From UBA5364 sp050259235 (GTDB lineage Bacteria > Bacillota_I > Bacilli_A > RF39 > UBA660): 64,000 nucleotides of DNA. This document shows, piece after piece, positions 34,760 to 42,851 of this stretch (the first letter of the stretch is position 1; each line of letters begins with the position of its first letter). The notes under the pieces were generated by a model, which was given only the letters and a program-made list of their open reading frames with translations, made no database searches and was not told the DNA's origin. The stretch is taken from assembly GCA_050259235.1 (NCBI GenBank), contig JBLNAG010000002.1, positions 346,763-410,762 of the forward strand, given 5' to 3'. The translations under genes and the position numbers were made by a program.

Positions 34760-35098
34760 ATGAAAAAGATAAATATTCTAAAAGAAAATAGTGAGTTTCA
34801 AAGAATAATTAAGACACTAAAACCATATAAATATAAGAATTATATTATTTATGTTGAAAGAAATAAAGATGATAATTATCATTTTGGTATATCAGTAGGA
34901 ACTAAAGTAGGTAATGCAGTTACTAGAAACAAAATAAAAAGACAAACAAAAAATATTCTTGATCAAAAAAACTATCAAAAAGGTTTTAATTGTATTATAA
35001 TAGTAAAGAAGGAAGTTATTTTATTACCATTTTCTAAAATGAAGGAAGAATTGTTTGAAATACTTGCTAATATAAACGTATTAAAGGAGAATAATTAA
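34760..35098 (+). CDS. rnpA: Ribonuclease P protein component
   Basis: 112 residues from ATG 34760, with GAGGTG just upstream; the ATG at 34748 sits before that site. RnpA binds the catalytic RNase P RNA and helps it remove 5' leaders of pre-tRNAs. The RNR-type motif VTRNKIKRQTKNIL (about 56-69) and the early FGISVGTKVGNA block identify it. It follows rpmH, as in nearly all bacteria, and is two bases before yidC. Confidence 0.93.
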   Translation: MKKINILKENSEFQRIIKTLKPYKYKNYIIYVERNKDDNYHFGISVGTKVGNAVTRNKIKRQTKNILDQKNYQKGFNCIIIVKKEVILLPFSKMKEELFEILANINVLKENN

Positions 35099-35100
35099 TT

Positions 35101-36036
35101 ATGAAAAAAGTACTAATGTTTATAATATTAGTTATTGTAGCTTTCTCTATGAGTGGCTGTACCAAGATGCTAAAAAATGATGAAGGAAAACCCGTTATTA
35201 ATAAAGAAACAGGACAAAATTTAACAGAAAATATCCTTTGTAGACCAGAAGATCAAACAACAATTGATATATATAAAAAAAATAATATTAATGTAAATAG
35301 TTTACAAGAATGTAAAAAATTTAGTATAACAACTGGTGGGTATGAAGGAGTATGGACAACTATATTTGTTAAACCATTAGTATGGATATTAATTCAAATT
35401 GAATTACTTGTTAAAAATTATGGATTATCAATTATAATAATAACTCTTGCAATAAGATTGCTGTTAATGCCTATTACCAAGAAGACAGCACTGCAATCAG
35501 AAAATATGAAAAAAGTAAAACCTGAACTTGATAAGTTAGAAAAAAAATATCAAGGACGTAAAGATAATGATAGTGCAATGCAAAAAAGTCAAGAAATGTT
35601 AGCATTATATAAGAAATATAATATTAGCCCATTATCTGGTTGTTTATTTTCATTTATTCAAATACCGTTATTCTTAGCTTTCTTTGAAGCAATGAATAGA
35701 TTACCAGTTATATTTGAAGAAAAATTTTTATCTTTTCAATTAGGAACAAGCCCAATGACAGCTTTTGCTAATAATCAATATCAATATTTAATAATTATAG
35801 TATTAGTATTTTTAACAACTTACTTTTCATTTAAACTTAATAGTGGGGCAACAATGAGTCCTGAGCAAGCTAATCAAATGAAATTTATGATGAAATTTTT
35901 ACTAGCATTTATTCTAATTATATCATTTTCTATTTCAGCAGGAATTGCATTATATTGGATAGTAAATAGTGGATTTACTATATTACAAAATATATTGGTA
36001 AAAAGGAGTAAGAAAAATGAGATTATTAAAGTATGA
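35101..36036 (+). CDS. yidC: Membrane protein insertase YidC (Oxa1 family, lipoprotein form)
   Basis: 311 residues. The N-terminal signal ends in lipobox MSGC (Cys about 20), as in Gram-positive SpoIIIJ/YidC1. Five membrane segments follow. The hydrophilic groove Arg is in LAIRLLLMPITKKTA (about 118-132), and the LSGCLFSFIQIPLFLAFFEA segment (about 178-197) is typical. It inserts membrane proteins with or without SecYEG. It overlaps jag by 20 bases. In spore-formers the SpoIIIJ version is also needed for forespore sigma-G activity. Confidence 0.95.
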   Translation: MKKVLMFIILVIVAFSMSGCTKMLKNDEGKPVINKETGQNLTENILCRPEDQTTIDIYKKNNINVNSLQECKKFSITTGGYEGVWTTIFVKPLVWILIQIELLVKNYGLSIIIITLAIRLLLMPITKKTALQSENMKKVKPELDKLEKKYQGRKDNDSAMQKSQEMLALYKKYNISPLSGCLFSFIQIPLFLAFFEAMNRLPVIFEEKFLSFQLGTSPMTAFANNQYQYLIIIVLVFLTTYFSFKLNSGATMSPEQANQMKFMMKFLLAFILIISFSISAGIALYWIVNSGFTILQNILVKRSKKNEIIKV

Positions 36037-36628
36037 AGGAAAAACAAAAGAAGAAGCAATAAATAAATGTTTAAAAGAAGAAAATAAAAAGGAAGAAGAT
36101 TTCTACATAAAAGAAAGTCAAGTAGAAGGTGGCCTTTTTAAAGGTAAAAAAGTAATTATTGAAGCAGTTGCAAAAGAAGAAATAATTGCTTATATCAAAA
36201 GATTTATTTCTGATTTAGGTAACCTTATGGGAATTACCATAAATAGTGAAGTCAGAGAAAATGAAGGTATTATTAAAGTATTATTAGTAACTGATCAAAA
36301 TGCTATTATAATTGGAAAAGAAGGACGCACTTTAGAAGCAATTCAATTATTAATTAAGCAATCAATAAATAGTAAAACAGGTATTAATGTTAGAATTAAT
36401 GTTGATTCATCAAATTATAAGAAAAACAAAGAAAAGAATTTCGAATATGAAATTATGAGAATTGCGAAACAAGTAGAAAAAACAAAAATAGAAGCTAAAC
36501 TTGATCCAATGAATTCTTATAATAGAAGAATAGTACATACAATAGTATCAGAATTTAAAAATTTAGAGAGTACAAGTGTTGGGGAATCTCCAGAACGCTA
36601 TGTAATAATAAAATATAAGGAAGACTAA
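36017..36628 (+). CDS. khpB: RNA-binding protein KhpB/Jag
   Basis: 203 residues. Three domains in order: Jag N-terminal (about 1-50, MRLLKYEGKTKEEA), KH (about 55-130, with IIIGKEGRTLEAIQLL) and R3H (about 145-200, with RRIVHTIVSE). KhpB with KhpA binds many RNAs and affects cell division and envelope regulation in Gram-positives. It starts inside yidC after AAAAGGAG. Its end carries a terminator with the stop codon in the loop. Confidence 0.94.
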   Translation: MRLLKYEGKTKEEAINKCLKEENKKEEDFYIKESQVEGGLFKGKKVIIEAVAKEEIIAYIKRFISDLGNLMGITINSEVRENEGIIKVLLVTDQNAIIIGKEGRTLEAIQLLIKQSINSKTGINVRINVDSSNYKKNKEKNFEYEIMRIAKQVEKTKIEAKLDPMNSYNRRIVHTIVSEFKNLESTSVGESPERYVIIKYKED

Positions 36629-36642
36629 CAAAGTCTTTTTTA
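36621..36642 (+). terminator. Terminator overlapping the end of khpB
   Basis: Stem AAGACT/AGTCTT with the TAA stop beginning at the stem edge and filling the loop, then six U. Confidence 0.75.
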
Positions 36643-36690
36643 TTGACTATAAAATGCATATAATGTACAATATCTTTCGAGGGAAGAAAT

Positions 36691-37212
36691 ATGAATGAAG
36701 AAAAAATAATACATGATTTATTAGAAAATGTTGAAAGTGATTATTTTTTTATTGTCAAAGAAATATTAGAACATGAAGAATTTTTAAGAAGAAAAAGTTA
36801 TCATCACCATGAAAATAGATCAGTCTATACTCATTCATTACTTGTATCAATAAAATCATATAAATTAGCAAGATTTTTAAAATTAGATAAAAATAGAGCT
36901 GCTATAGGTGGATTATTACATGACTTTTATTATGAAGATTGGCAAATGAATAGGGTAAAGAAACCTTTTTTTAAACAACATGGTTTTGTTCATCCAAAGG
37001 AAGCTCTAGAAAATTCAAAGAAATATTTTTCTAATAAAATAGATAAAAGAACCAAAAATATAATTGTTAGACATATGTTCCCATTAACTTTAATTCCTCC
37101 TTTTTATCCCGAAAGTTGGATAGTGACTATTGTGGATAAATATGTTTCTTTTGAAATATTTAAAGATTTAAAACAAATACCTAAATATATAGGAATAAGA
37201 AAAAAAGATTAG
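36691..37212 (+). CDS. HD-domain protein, predicted metal-dependent phosphohydrolase
   Basis: 173 residues. The HD metal motif is visible as YTHSLLVS (about 48-55, first His) and GLLHDFYYEDW (about 72-82, His-Asp pair), with later His in RHMFP. A His-rich stretch (YHHHE, about 37-41) precedes it. The start follows GAGGGAAG. It is 10 bases upstream of mnmE and so in that operon, behind the khpB terminator. HD proteins cut nucleotides, ppGpp or RNA phosphates; nothing here fixes the substrate. Its place between jag and mnmE is not part of the B. subtilis order. Confidence 0.78.
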   Translation: MNEEKIIHDLLENVESDYFFIVKEILEHEEFLRRKSYHHHENRSVYTHSLLVSIKSYKLARFLKLDKNRAAIGGLLHDFYYEDWQMNRVKKPFFKQHGFVHPKEALENSKKYFSNKIDKRTKNIIVRHMFPLTLIPPFYPESWIVTIVDKYVSFEIFKDLKQIPKYIGIRKKD

Positions 37213-37222
37213 GAGGGGAATT

Positions 37223-38578
37223 ATGGAAGATACAATTGCAGCTATTTCAACTGCTTTAGGAATAGGAGCTATTTCTATTATTAGAGTAAGTGGAAATAAT
37301 GCTATCGATATAGTAAACAAAATAAGTAAAAGTAAAAATTTATTGGAAGTACCATCACATACTATTCACTATGATCATATTTTAGATGGTGAAAAATTGA
37401 TAGATGAAGTTCTAATTTCAATAATGAGAGAACCAAAGACATTTACTAAAGAAAATATAGTAGAGATAAATGCCCACGGAGGTATAGCAACAACCAATAA
37501 AATATTAGAAGTATTACTAAAAAATGGTTGTCGTTTAGCTGAACCTGGTGAATTTACTAAAAGAGCATTTTTAAATGGAAGAATTGATTTAACACAAGCA
37601 GAAGGCATTATGGATTTGATAAACGCAAAAACAGAAAAAGCAAGATCCCTTGCAATTAATCAAGTGGATGGAAAAGTATCAAATCTAATAAAAGAATTGA
37701 GGAAAGAAATAATTGAAATTTTAGCAAATATTGAAGTAAATATAGATTATCCAGAATATGAAGATATTGAAGAAATGACAATTCAAAAGATAACTGAAGA
37801 AGTAGAAAAAATAGAAAATAAAATAAAAATTATATTAAAAGAAAGTGAAAACGGTAAGCTAATCAAAGAAGGAATAAAAACTTCAATTATTGGTAGGCCA
37901 AATGTCGGAAAGAGTAGTCTATTAAATAAACTAATAGGGGAAGAAAAAGCGATTGTTACTGAGGTTGAAGGAACAACAAGAGATATTGTAGAAGGAACTC
38001 TTAATGTTGACGGTATTCTTTTGAATATGATTGATACAGCAGGAATCAGAAAAACAAACGACATTGTTGAAAGTATTGGTGTAAGAAAGAGTATAGAATT
38101 AATTGAGCAATCAGATTTAATATTATATGTTTTAAACAATAATGAAATATTAACTGAAGAAGATATAGATTTATTATCTAAAATTAAAAATAAAAATTAT
38201 ATTGTTATAATAAATAAAATGGATTTAAATAATAAATTAGATATTAGTAATTTAGACATAAAATATGTTGTTAAAACAAGTACTATTAACAACGAAGGTA
38301 TTGAAGAATTAAAAAATATAATTAAAAAAATGTTCAATTTAGAACAAATTGAAAAAGAAGATTTAAATTATTTAAGTAACGCAAGAAGTCTTGCAATTCT
38401 AAATAATTCATTAAATAGTATTAAAGAAATTAAAAACGGTATAAAAAACAATATGCCAGTTGATATGATCGAAATAAATATTAAAGAAGTTTGGAATTTA
38501 TTAGGAGAAATAATAGGTGAAACCTATCAAGATGAATTAATAGATCAATTATTTAGTCAATTTTGTTTAGGAAAATAA
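37223..38578 (+). CDS. mnmE: tRNA uridine-34 modification GTPase MnmE
   Basis: 451 residues. With MnmG it makes 5-carboxymethylaminomethyl-uridine at the wobble base. It has an N-terminal tetrahydrofolate-binding domain, a helical domain and an inserted GTPase with GRPNVGKSSLLN (about 223-234). EGTTRDI, DTAGIR and NKMD motifs follow, and the C-terminal FCLGK carries the catalytic Cys. AGGAGGG precedes the ATG. It is followed by mnmG and rsmG, the canonical gid cluster. Confidence 0.97.
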   Translation: MEDTIAAISTALGIGAISIIRVSGNNAIDIVNKISKSKNLLEVPSHTIHYDHILDGEKLIDEVLISIMREPKTFTKENIVEINAHGGIATTNKILEVLLKNGCRLAEPGEFTKRAFLNGRIDLTQAEGIMDLINAKTEKARSLAINQVDGKVSNLIKELRKEIIEILANIEVNIDYPEYEDIEEMTIQKITEEVEKIENKIKIILKESENGKLIKEGIKTSIIGRPNVGKSSLLNKLIGEEKAIVTEVEGTTRDIVEGTLNVDGILLNMIDTAGIRKTNDIVESIGVRKSIELIEQSDLILYVLNNNEILTEEDIDLLSKIKNKNYIVIINKMDLNNKLDISNLDIKYVVKTSTINNEGIEELKNIIKKMFNLEQIEKEDLNYLSNARSLAILNNSLNSIKEIKNGIKNNMPVDMIEINIKEVWNLLGEIIGETYQDELIDQLFSQFCLGK

Positions 38579-38595
38579 AGAAAGAGGTGAGATAG

Positions 38596-40470
38596 ATGGA
38601 ATATGAGATTATTGTTGTTGGTGGTGGACATGCTGGTTGTGAAGCAGCTTTAGCAAGTTCTAGAAAAGGACACAAGACACTTTTAGTAACGGGAAATATA
38701 AAAAATATTGCTGATATGCCTTGTAATCCATCTATTGGTGGAAGTGCTAAAGGTATAGTAGTACGCGAAATTGATGCTTTAGGTGGAGAAATGGGAAAAG
38801 CAGCAGACAGAGCATTAATTCAAATAAAGATGTTAAATAGTGCAAAAGGTCCTGCAGTTCAAGCATTACGTGCTCAAGCTGATAAAATAACATATCCTAA
38901 AGAAATGTTAAAAGTATTACAAAATCAAGATAATTTAGAAATTTTAGAAGCAATAGTAGAAGATTTAATTATTGATAACGATGAAATAAAAGGAATTATG
39001 TTAGAAGATAATAGAGAAATAAAGAGTAAGGCTGTTATTTTAACTACTGGAACATATTTAAAATCATCTATTATGGTGGGAAATACTCGTCGTAGTGAAG
39101 GACCACATGGAGAAAAACCAAGTTTGCATTTAAGTGATAATTTAAGAAAACTTGGACTTGATGTTATAAGATTAAAAACAGGTACTCCACAAAGAATTGA
39201 TAAGAATAGTATTGATTTTAGTAAGGCTAAAATTGAAAATGGTGATAATGAATATCATACTTTCAGTTTTTATAATGAACCTCAATATAAGATTGAAGAA
39301 CAAGTGCCTTGTCATCTAATATATACCACTCCTCTTACCCATCAAATTATAAGAGAAAATTTAAATAAATCTAGTATGTATGGTGGTTTAGATGATATTA
39401 AAGGAGTAGGTCCAAGATATTGTCCTTCAATTGAAGATAAAATAACTAGATTTTGTGATAAAGAAAGACATCAATTATTTTTAGAGCCAGAGAGTAAATA
39501 TACAGAGGAAATATATATTCAAGGATTTTCCACAAGTATGCCTTATGATATCCAAGAAAAGATGGTTCATAGTTTACCAGGATTAGAAAATGCTAAGATA
39601 TTGAAATATGCTTATGCAATTGAATATGATGCTATTTATCCTACACAGTTAAAACAAACATTAGAAACAAAAAAGATCAAAAATTTATATACTGCCGGTC
39701 AAATAAATGGAACTAGTGGTTATGAAGAAGCTGCTTGTCAAGGTTTAATTGCAGGTATCAACGCAGCTTTAAATTTAGAAGTAAAAGAACCCCTAATATT
39801 AAAGAGAAATGAAGCTTATATTGGAGTATTAATTGATGATCTTGTTACTAAAGGAGTAAGAGATCCTTATCGTTTATTAACTTCTAGGGCAGAATATCGT
39901 TTATTATTGCGACATGATAATGCAGATCTTAGATTAACTGAATATGGTTATCAAATTGGATTAATTGATTCGAAAAGATATGGTATATTTCAAAATAAGA
40001 AGGCAAAAATAATGGAATTAGAAAAAGAATTACAAGATAATAAGATTACACCTACTAAAGAAGTAAATGAGTATTTAAATAAAATAAATAGTACATCAAT
40101 AAAAGATGGAATTACTTTATATAATTTATTAAAAAGACCAGAAATTACTATGGAAAGTCTTAAGAATTTTATTAAATTGGATTATGATAAGGAAATTCTA
40201 GAACAAGTAGAAATTAATAATAAATATGAGGGATATATTGCTAAGGTAGAAAAAGAAGCTGAAAAAATGAATAATTTAGATAATAAATTTATTCCTGAAG
40301 ATATTGATTATAGTAAAATTCATAATTTAGCAAGTGAAGCAAAACAAAAATTGAATGAAGTAAGACCTACATCAATTGGTCAAGCATTAAGAATTAGTGG
40401 AGTTAATCCTAGTGATATATCAATATTAATGATTTATTTGAAAAGGGAGTATAATAATGACCGAAAATAA
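38596..40470 (+). CDS. mnmG: tRNA uridine-34 modification FAD enzyme MnmG
   Basis: 624 residues. It is the FAD-dependent partner of MnmE. The Rossmann motif GGGHAGCEAA (about 8-17), the CNPSIGGSAKG block (about 47-57) and the second signature GPRYCPSIEDK (about 274-284) are present, with GTSGYEEAACQG later. The length matches the family. AGAGGTGAG lies upstream. Its end overlaps the start of rsmG by 14 bases. Confidence 0.97.
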   Translation: MEYEIIVVGGGHAGCEAALASSRKGHKTLLVTGNIKNIADMPCNPSIGGSAKGIVVREIDALGGEMGKAADRALIQIKMLNSAKGPAVQALRAQADKITYPKEMLKVLQNQDNLEILEAIVEDLIIDNDEIKGIMLEDNREIKSKAVILTTGTYLKSSIMVGNTRRSEGPHGEKPSLHLSDNLRKLGLDVIRLKTGTPQRIDKNSIDFSKAKIENGDNEYHTFSFYNEPQYKIEEQVPCHLIYTTPLTHQIIRENLNKSSMYGGLDDIKGVGPRYCPSIEDKITRFCDKERHQLFLEPESKYTEEIYIQGFSTSMPYDIQEKMVHSLPGLENAKILKYAYAIEYDAIYPTQLKQTLETKKIKNLYTAGQINGTSGYEEAACQGLIAGINAALNLEVKEPLILKRNEAYIGVLIDDLVTKGVRDPYRLLTSRAEYRLLLRHDNADLRLTEYGYQIGLIDSKRYGIFQNKKAKIMELEKELQDNKITPTKEVNEYLNKINSTSIKDGITLYNLLKRPEITMESLKNFIKLDYDKEILEQVEINNKYEGYIAKVEKEAEKMNNLDNKFIPEDIDYSKIHNLASEAKQKLNEVRPTSIGQALRISGVNPSDISILMIYLKREYNNDRK

Positions 40471-41161
40471 ATTTATTGAGGAATTAAAACTAATTGGAAT
40501 TGAAATAAATGAAGAACAACTAAGCCAATTAAATAAATATTTCGAATTATTAATTGAATGGAATCAAAAAATAAATCTAACAGCTATTACTGAAAAAGAA
40601 CAAGTTTATTTAAAACATTTCTATGATTCTTTAACTTTAAATAAAATAGTAGACTTAAGAAATGAAAATAAGTTATGTGATATAGGGACAGGTGCTGGGT
40701 TCCCTGGTGTTGTTTTAAAAGTGATATTTCCCAACTTAAAAATAACATTAGTGGATTCATTAAGAAAAAGAATAGATTTTTTAAACTTAGTGATTAAAGA
40801 ATTAAATTTAAAAGATATTGTAGCAATTCATACCCGTTCTGAAGAATTTGCTTTAACCCATAGAGAAGAGTTTGATATTGTTACTGCTAGAGCAGTTGCT
40901 CCTTTAAATATTCTTCTTGAATATTCTATTCCAATGGTTAAGAAAAACAAAAACTTTATTGCTATGAAAGGAAATATTGAAAAAGAAGAATCAACATATG
41001 ATAATGCTGTTAAACAATTAAATATTAAGGTTGTAGAAATAAAAGAGTTTTATTTACCAACAGAACTTAGTAAAAGAACATTAATTAAGTTTGAAAAGTT
41101 AGAAATAACAAATAAGAAATATCCTAGAAAGTTTAGTGATATGAAGAAAAAACCTTTATAA
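40457..41161 (+). CDS. rsmG: 16S rRNA (G527-N7) methyltransferase
   Basis: 234 residues. It methylates G527 in the 530 loop of 16S rRNA; loss gives low-level streptomycin resistance in many bacteria. The SAM-binding motif DIGTGAGFPG (about 74-83) and the VTARAVAPL segment (about 141-149) are typical of RsmG/GidB. The start lies inside mnmG after GGGAG. Its last codons form the left arm of a terminator that closes the mnmE-mnmG-rsmG unit before noc. Confidence 0.96.
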   Translation: MTENKFIEELKLIGIEINEEQLSQLNKYFELLIEWNQKINLTAITEKEQVYLKHFYDSLTLNKIVDLRNENKLCDIGTGAGFPGVVLKVIFPNLKITLVDSLRKRIDFLNLVIKELNLKDIVAIHTRSEEFALTHREEFDIVTARAVAPLNILLEYSIPMVKKNKNFIAMKGNIEKEESTYDNAVKQLNIKVVEIKEFYLPTELSKRTLIKFEKLEITNKKYPRKFSDMKKKPL

Positions 41162-41178
41162 AGCAAAGGTTTTTTTAT
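41147..41178 (+). terminator. Terminator overlapping the end of rsmG
   Basis: An 11-bp stem (AAAAAACCTTT/AAAGGTTTTTT) whose loop contains the end of the TAA stop. Confidence 0.85.
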
Positions 41179-41230
41179 TTTGGGAAATAGTTTTTGATAA
41201 TATTTCCCAAAAACTATTGTGTTATTTCCC
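41178..41230. promoter_or_regulatory. Inverted repeats with Noc half-sites upstream of noc
   Basis: TTTTGGGAAATA (41178-41189) is the exact reverse complement of TATTTCCCAAAA (41201-41212). A second, overlapping pair is AATAGTTTTTG/CAAAAACTATT. A third ATTTCCC half-site lies at 41224-41230. Each ATTTCCC is half of the Noc consensus. The stretch lies over or just upstream of a weak promoter, so feedback by Noc is a fair guess. Confidence 0.45.
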
Positions 41231-41245
41231 AAGATATAGTATCAT
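41217..41245 (+). promoter_or_regulatory. Candidate promoter of noc
   Basis: TTGTGT, 17 bases, TATCAT. Both boxes are imperfect, and an ATTTCCC half-site falls between them. Confidence 0.4.
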
Positions 41246-41276
41246 ATAAATAAAGAATAAAAAGGGGTTGTGTAGT

Positions 41277-42788
41277 GTGAATGATGAAAAGAAAATACTT
41301 GAATTAAATCTTGGTGATATTCTACCTAATAGATTTCAACCAAGAATAAAATTTAGTGAAGATTCAATCAATGAATTATCAGAATCAATTAAAGAACATG
41401 GGGTAATTCAACCTATTGTTGTTAGAAGAATAGGTGATAAGTATGAAATTATTGCTGGTGAGAGAAGATATAAAGCTAGTGTTCTTGCTGGTAAAAATGT
41501 TATTCCCGCTATTATAACTGATTTAAATGACAAGGATAGTGCTGAAGTTGCATTGATTGAAAATGTTCAAAGACAAGATTTAACACCAATTGAAGAAGCT
41601 ATATCATATAAAAAGATTCTTGATATGGGATATACTCAAGAACAATTAGCTGTTAAATTAGGAAATAAACAATCAACTATCGCAAATAAATTAAGATTAC
41701 TTAATTTGAATGAAGAAGTTCAAGAAGCATTGCTAGATGGAAGAATTTCTGAAAGACATGCTAGATCAATTTTAAGATTAACTAACCCAAAACAACAATC
41801 AGAAATGTTAAGTAACGTTATAAATAAAAGATTAACAGTAAGAAAAACGGATGAGGAAATTGATAAGATGTTAAATAGTAGTGCTCCTATAGTAGATGAA
41901 GAAGTTGAATTATTGGATACAAAAGTCTTTTCTAATCCTATGACAGAAGGTAGTAATGTTAGTAAAGGAGTTGTTCCAATGGTAGAAGAAAAAAATAATC
42001 AAGAAAATATATATTCTAATAGGAATATTCCATTAAGCTCAATGGAAGAATTAGGTAAACCAAAAGTTGATGAATCTTCAATGGAAATATTTAATATTAA
42101 GCCAATTGATTCAATTAAATTACCATCTCAACCAATCATTGAAGATGTAAAAGAAGAAAAATTAGAAAACCCTTTTATGGAACCAACTCCAGTAGTTCCA
42201 AAAGAAGAAGTTAATCCTGGATTTATGAATATTGATAAAATTGAAAACGAAGCTAAGGATATCTTTGAGGAAAAACCTCTTGCTGATGTCAATTCTTTAT
42301 TAGAACCAGATCCAACTGCCCCAGTAGTAGTTACTGAGGAAGAAGATGATGAAAATCCAGAAAAATTATTAACTCCAGGAAAGTTTTTTGATATTTTAAA
42401 TGAGGAACCAGATGAAGAGGAAGAAAAAGAAAACAGCATGGAAGCCTTTTCACCAAATATTTTGCAACCTGATAAAACTTCAGAAACAACAAAAGAAGAT
42501 TTTGAAGAATTTATGAATCCAAAAGTAGTAGAAATACCTACTATTCCAGATAATTCAAGATCAGAACTAGTCTTTAATCCTTTTATGGAAGAAAAAAAAG
42601 TTGAAGGAAAACCTGTTGTTTCATCAGTTCAAACTGTTTCAATTCCATCATTGGGTAAAAATTTAAAATCGGCTATCGATTTAATAAGGGATTGTAGTAA
42701 AAAAATAGAAGGAATTGGATATACAGTAGAAGTAGAAGAAATAGATTTTGAAGATAATTATCAAGTAATATTTAAAATTATTAAGTAA
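41277..42788 (+). CDS. noc: Nucleoid occlusion protein Noc with a long acidic insertion
   Basis: About 503 residues from GTG 41277, nine bases after GGGG; B. subtilis Noc has 283. The ParB/Noc CTPase core (about 8-100) has GERRYKA and ENVQRQDL. The DNA-recognition part (about 115-195) has QSTIANKLRLL and SERHAR, the Noc rather than Spo0J pattern as I remember it. The last 46 residues (AIDLIRDCSKKIEG and on) match the Noc C-terminal dimer domain. Between them, about 200-455, is an acidic, Pro-rich, low-complexity stretch with repeated NPFME. The N-terminal amphipathic membrane-binding helix of Noc is absent. Noc binds NBS sites and blocks division over the nucleoid. soj and spo0J do not follow it here. 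Confidence 0.87.
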   Translation: MNDEKKILELNLGDILPNRFQPRIKFSEDSINELSESIKEHGVIQPIVVRRIGDKYEIIAGERRYKASVLAGKNVIPAIITDLNDKDSAEVALIENVQRQDLTPIEEAISYKKILDMGYTQEQLAVKLGNKQSTIANKLRLLNLNEEVQEALLDGRISERHARSILRLTNPKQQSEMLSNVINKRLTVRKTDEEIDKMLNSSAPIVDEEVELLDTKVFSNPMTEGSNVSKGVVPMVEEKNNQENIYSNRNIPLSSMEELGKPKVDESSMEIFNIKPIDSIKLPSQPIIEDVKEEKLENPFMEPTPVVPKEEVNPGFMNIDKIENEAKDIFEEKPLADVNSLLEPDPTAPVVVTEEEDDENPEKLLTPGKFFDILNEEPDEEEEKENSMEAFSPNILQPDKTSETTKEDFEEFMNPKVVEIPTIPDNSRSELVFNPFMEEKKVEGKPVVSSVQTVSIPSLGKNLKSAIDLIRDCSKKIEGIGYTVEVEEIDFEDNYQVIFKIIK

Positions 42789-42806
42789 GCAATGCTTACT
42801 TTTTTA
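42783..42806 (+). terminator. Terminator overlapping the end of noc
   Basis: Stem AAGTAAGC/GCTTACTT with a 3-base loop; the TAA stop lies inside the left arm. Six or more U follow. Confidence 0.85.
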
Positions 42807-42851
42807 TTGTTAAAGAACTATTTAAATGATAAAATTAGAAAGGTGATACAT

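Noticed and set aside
36643..36664. TTGACT and TATAAT before the HD-domain gene as a sigma-A promoter
   Set aside because: The two boxes are only 10 bases apart, too close to work together; the -10 alone may still act.
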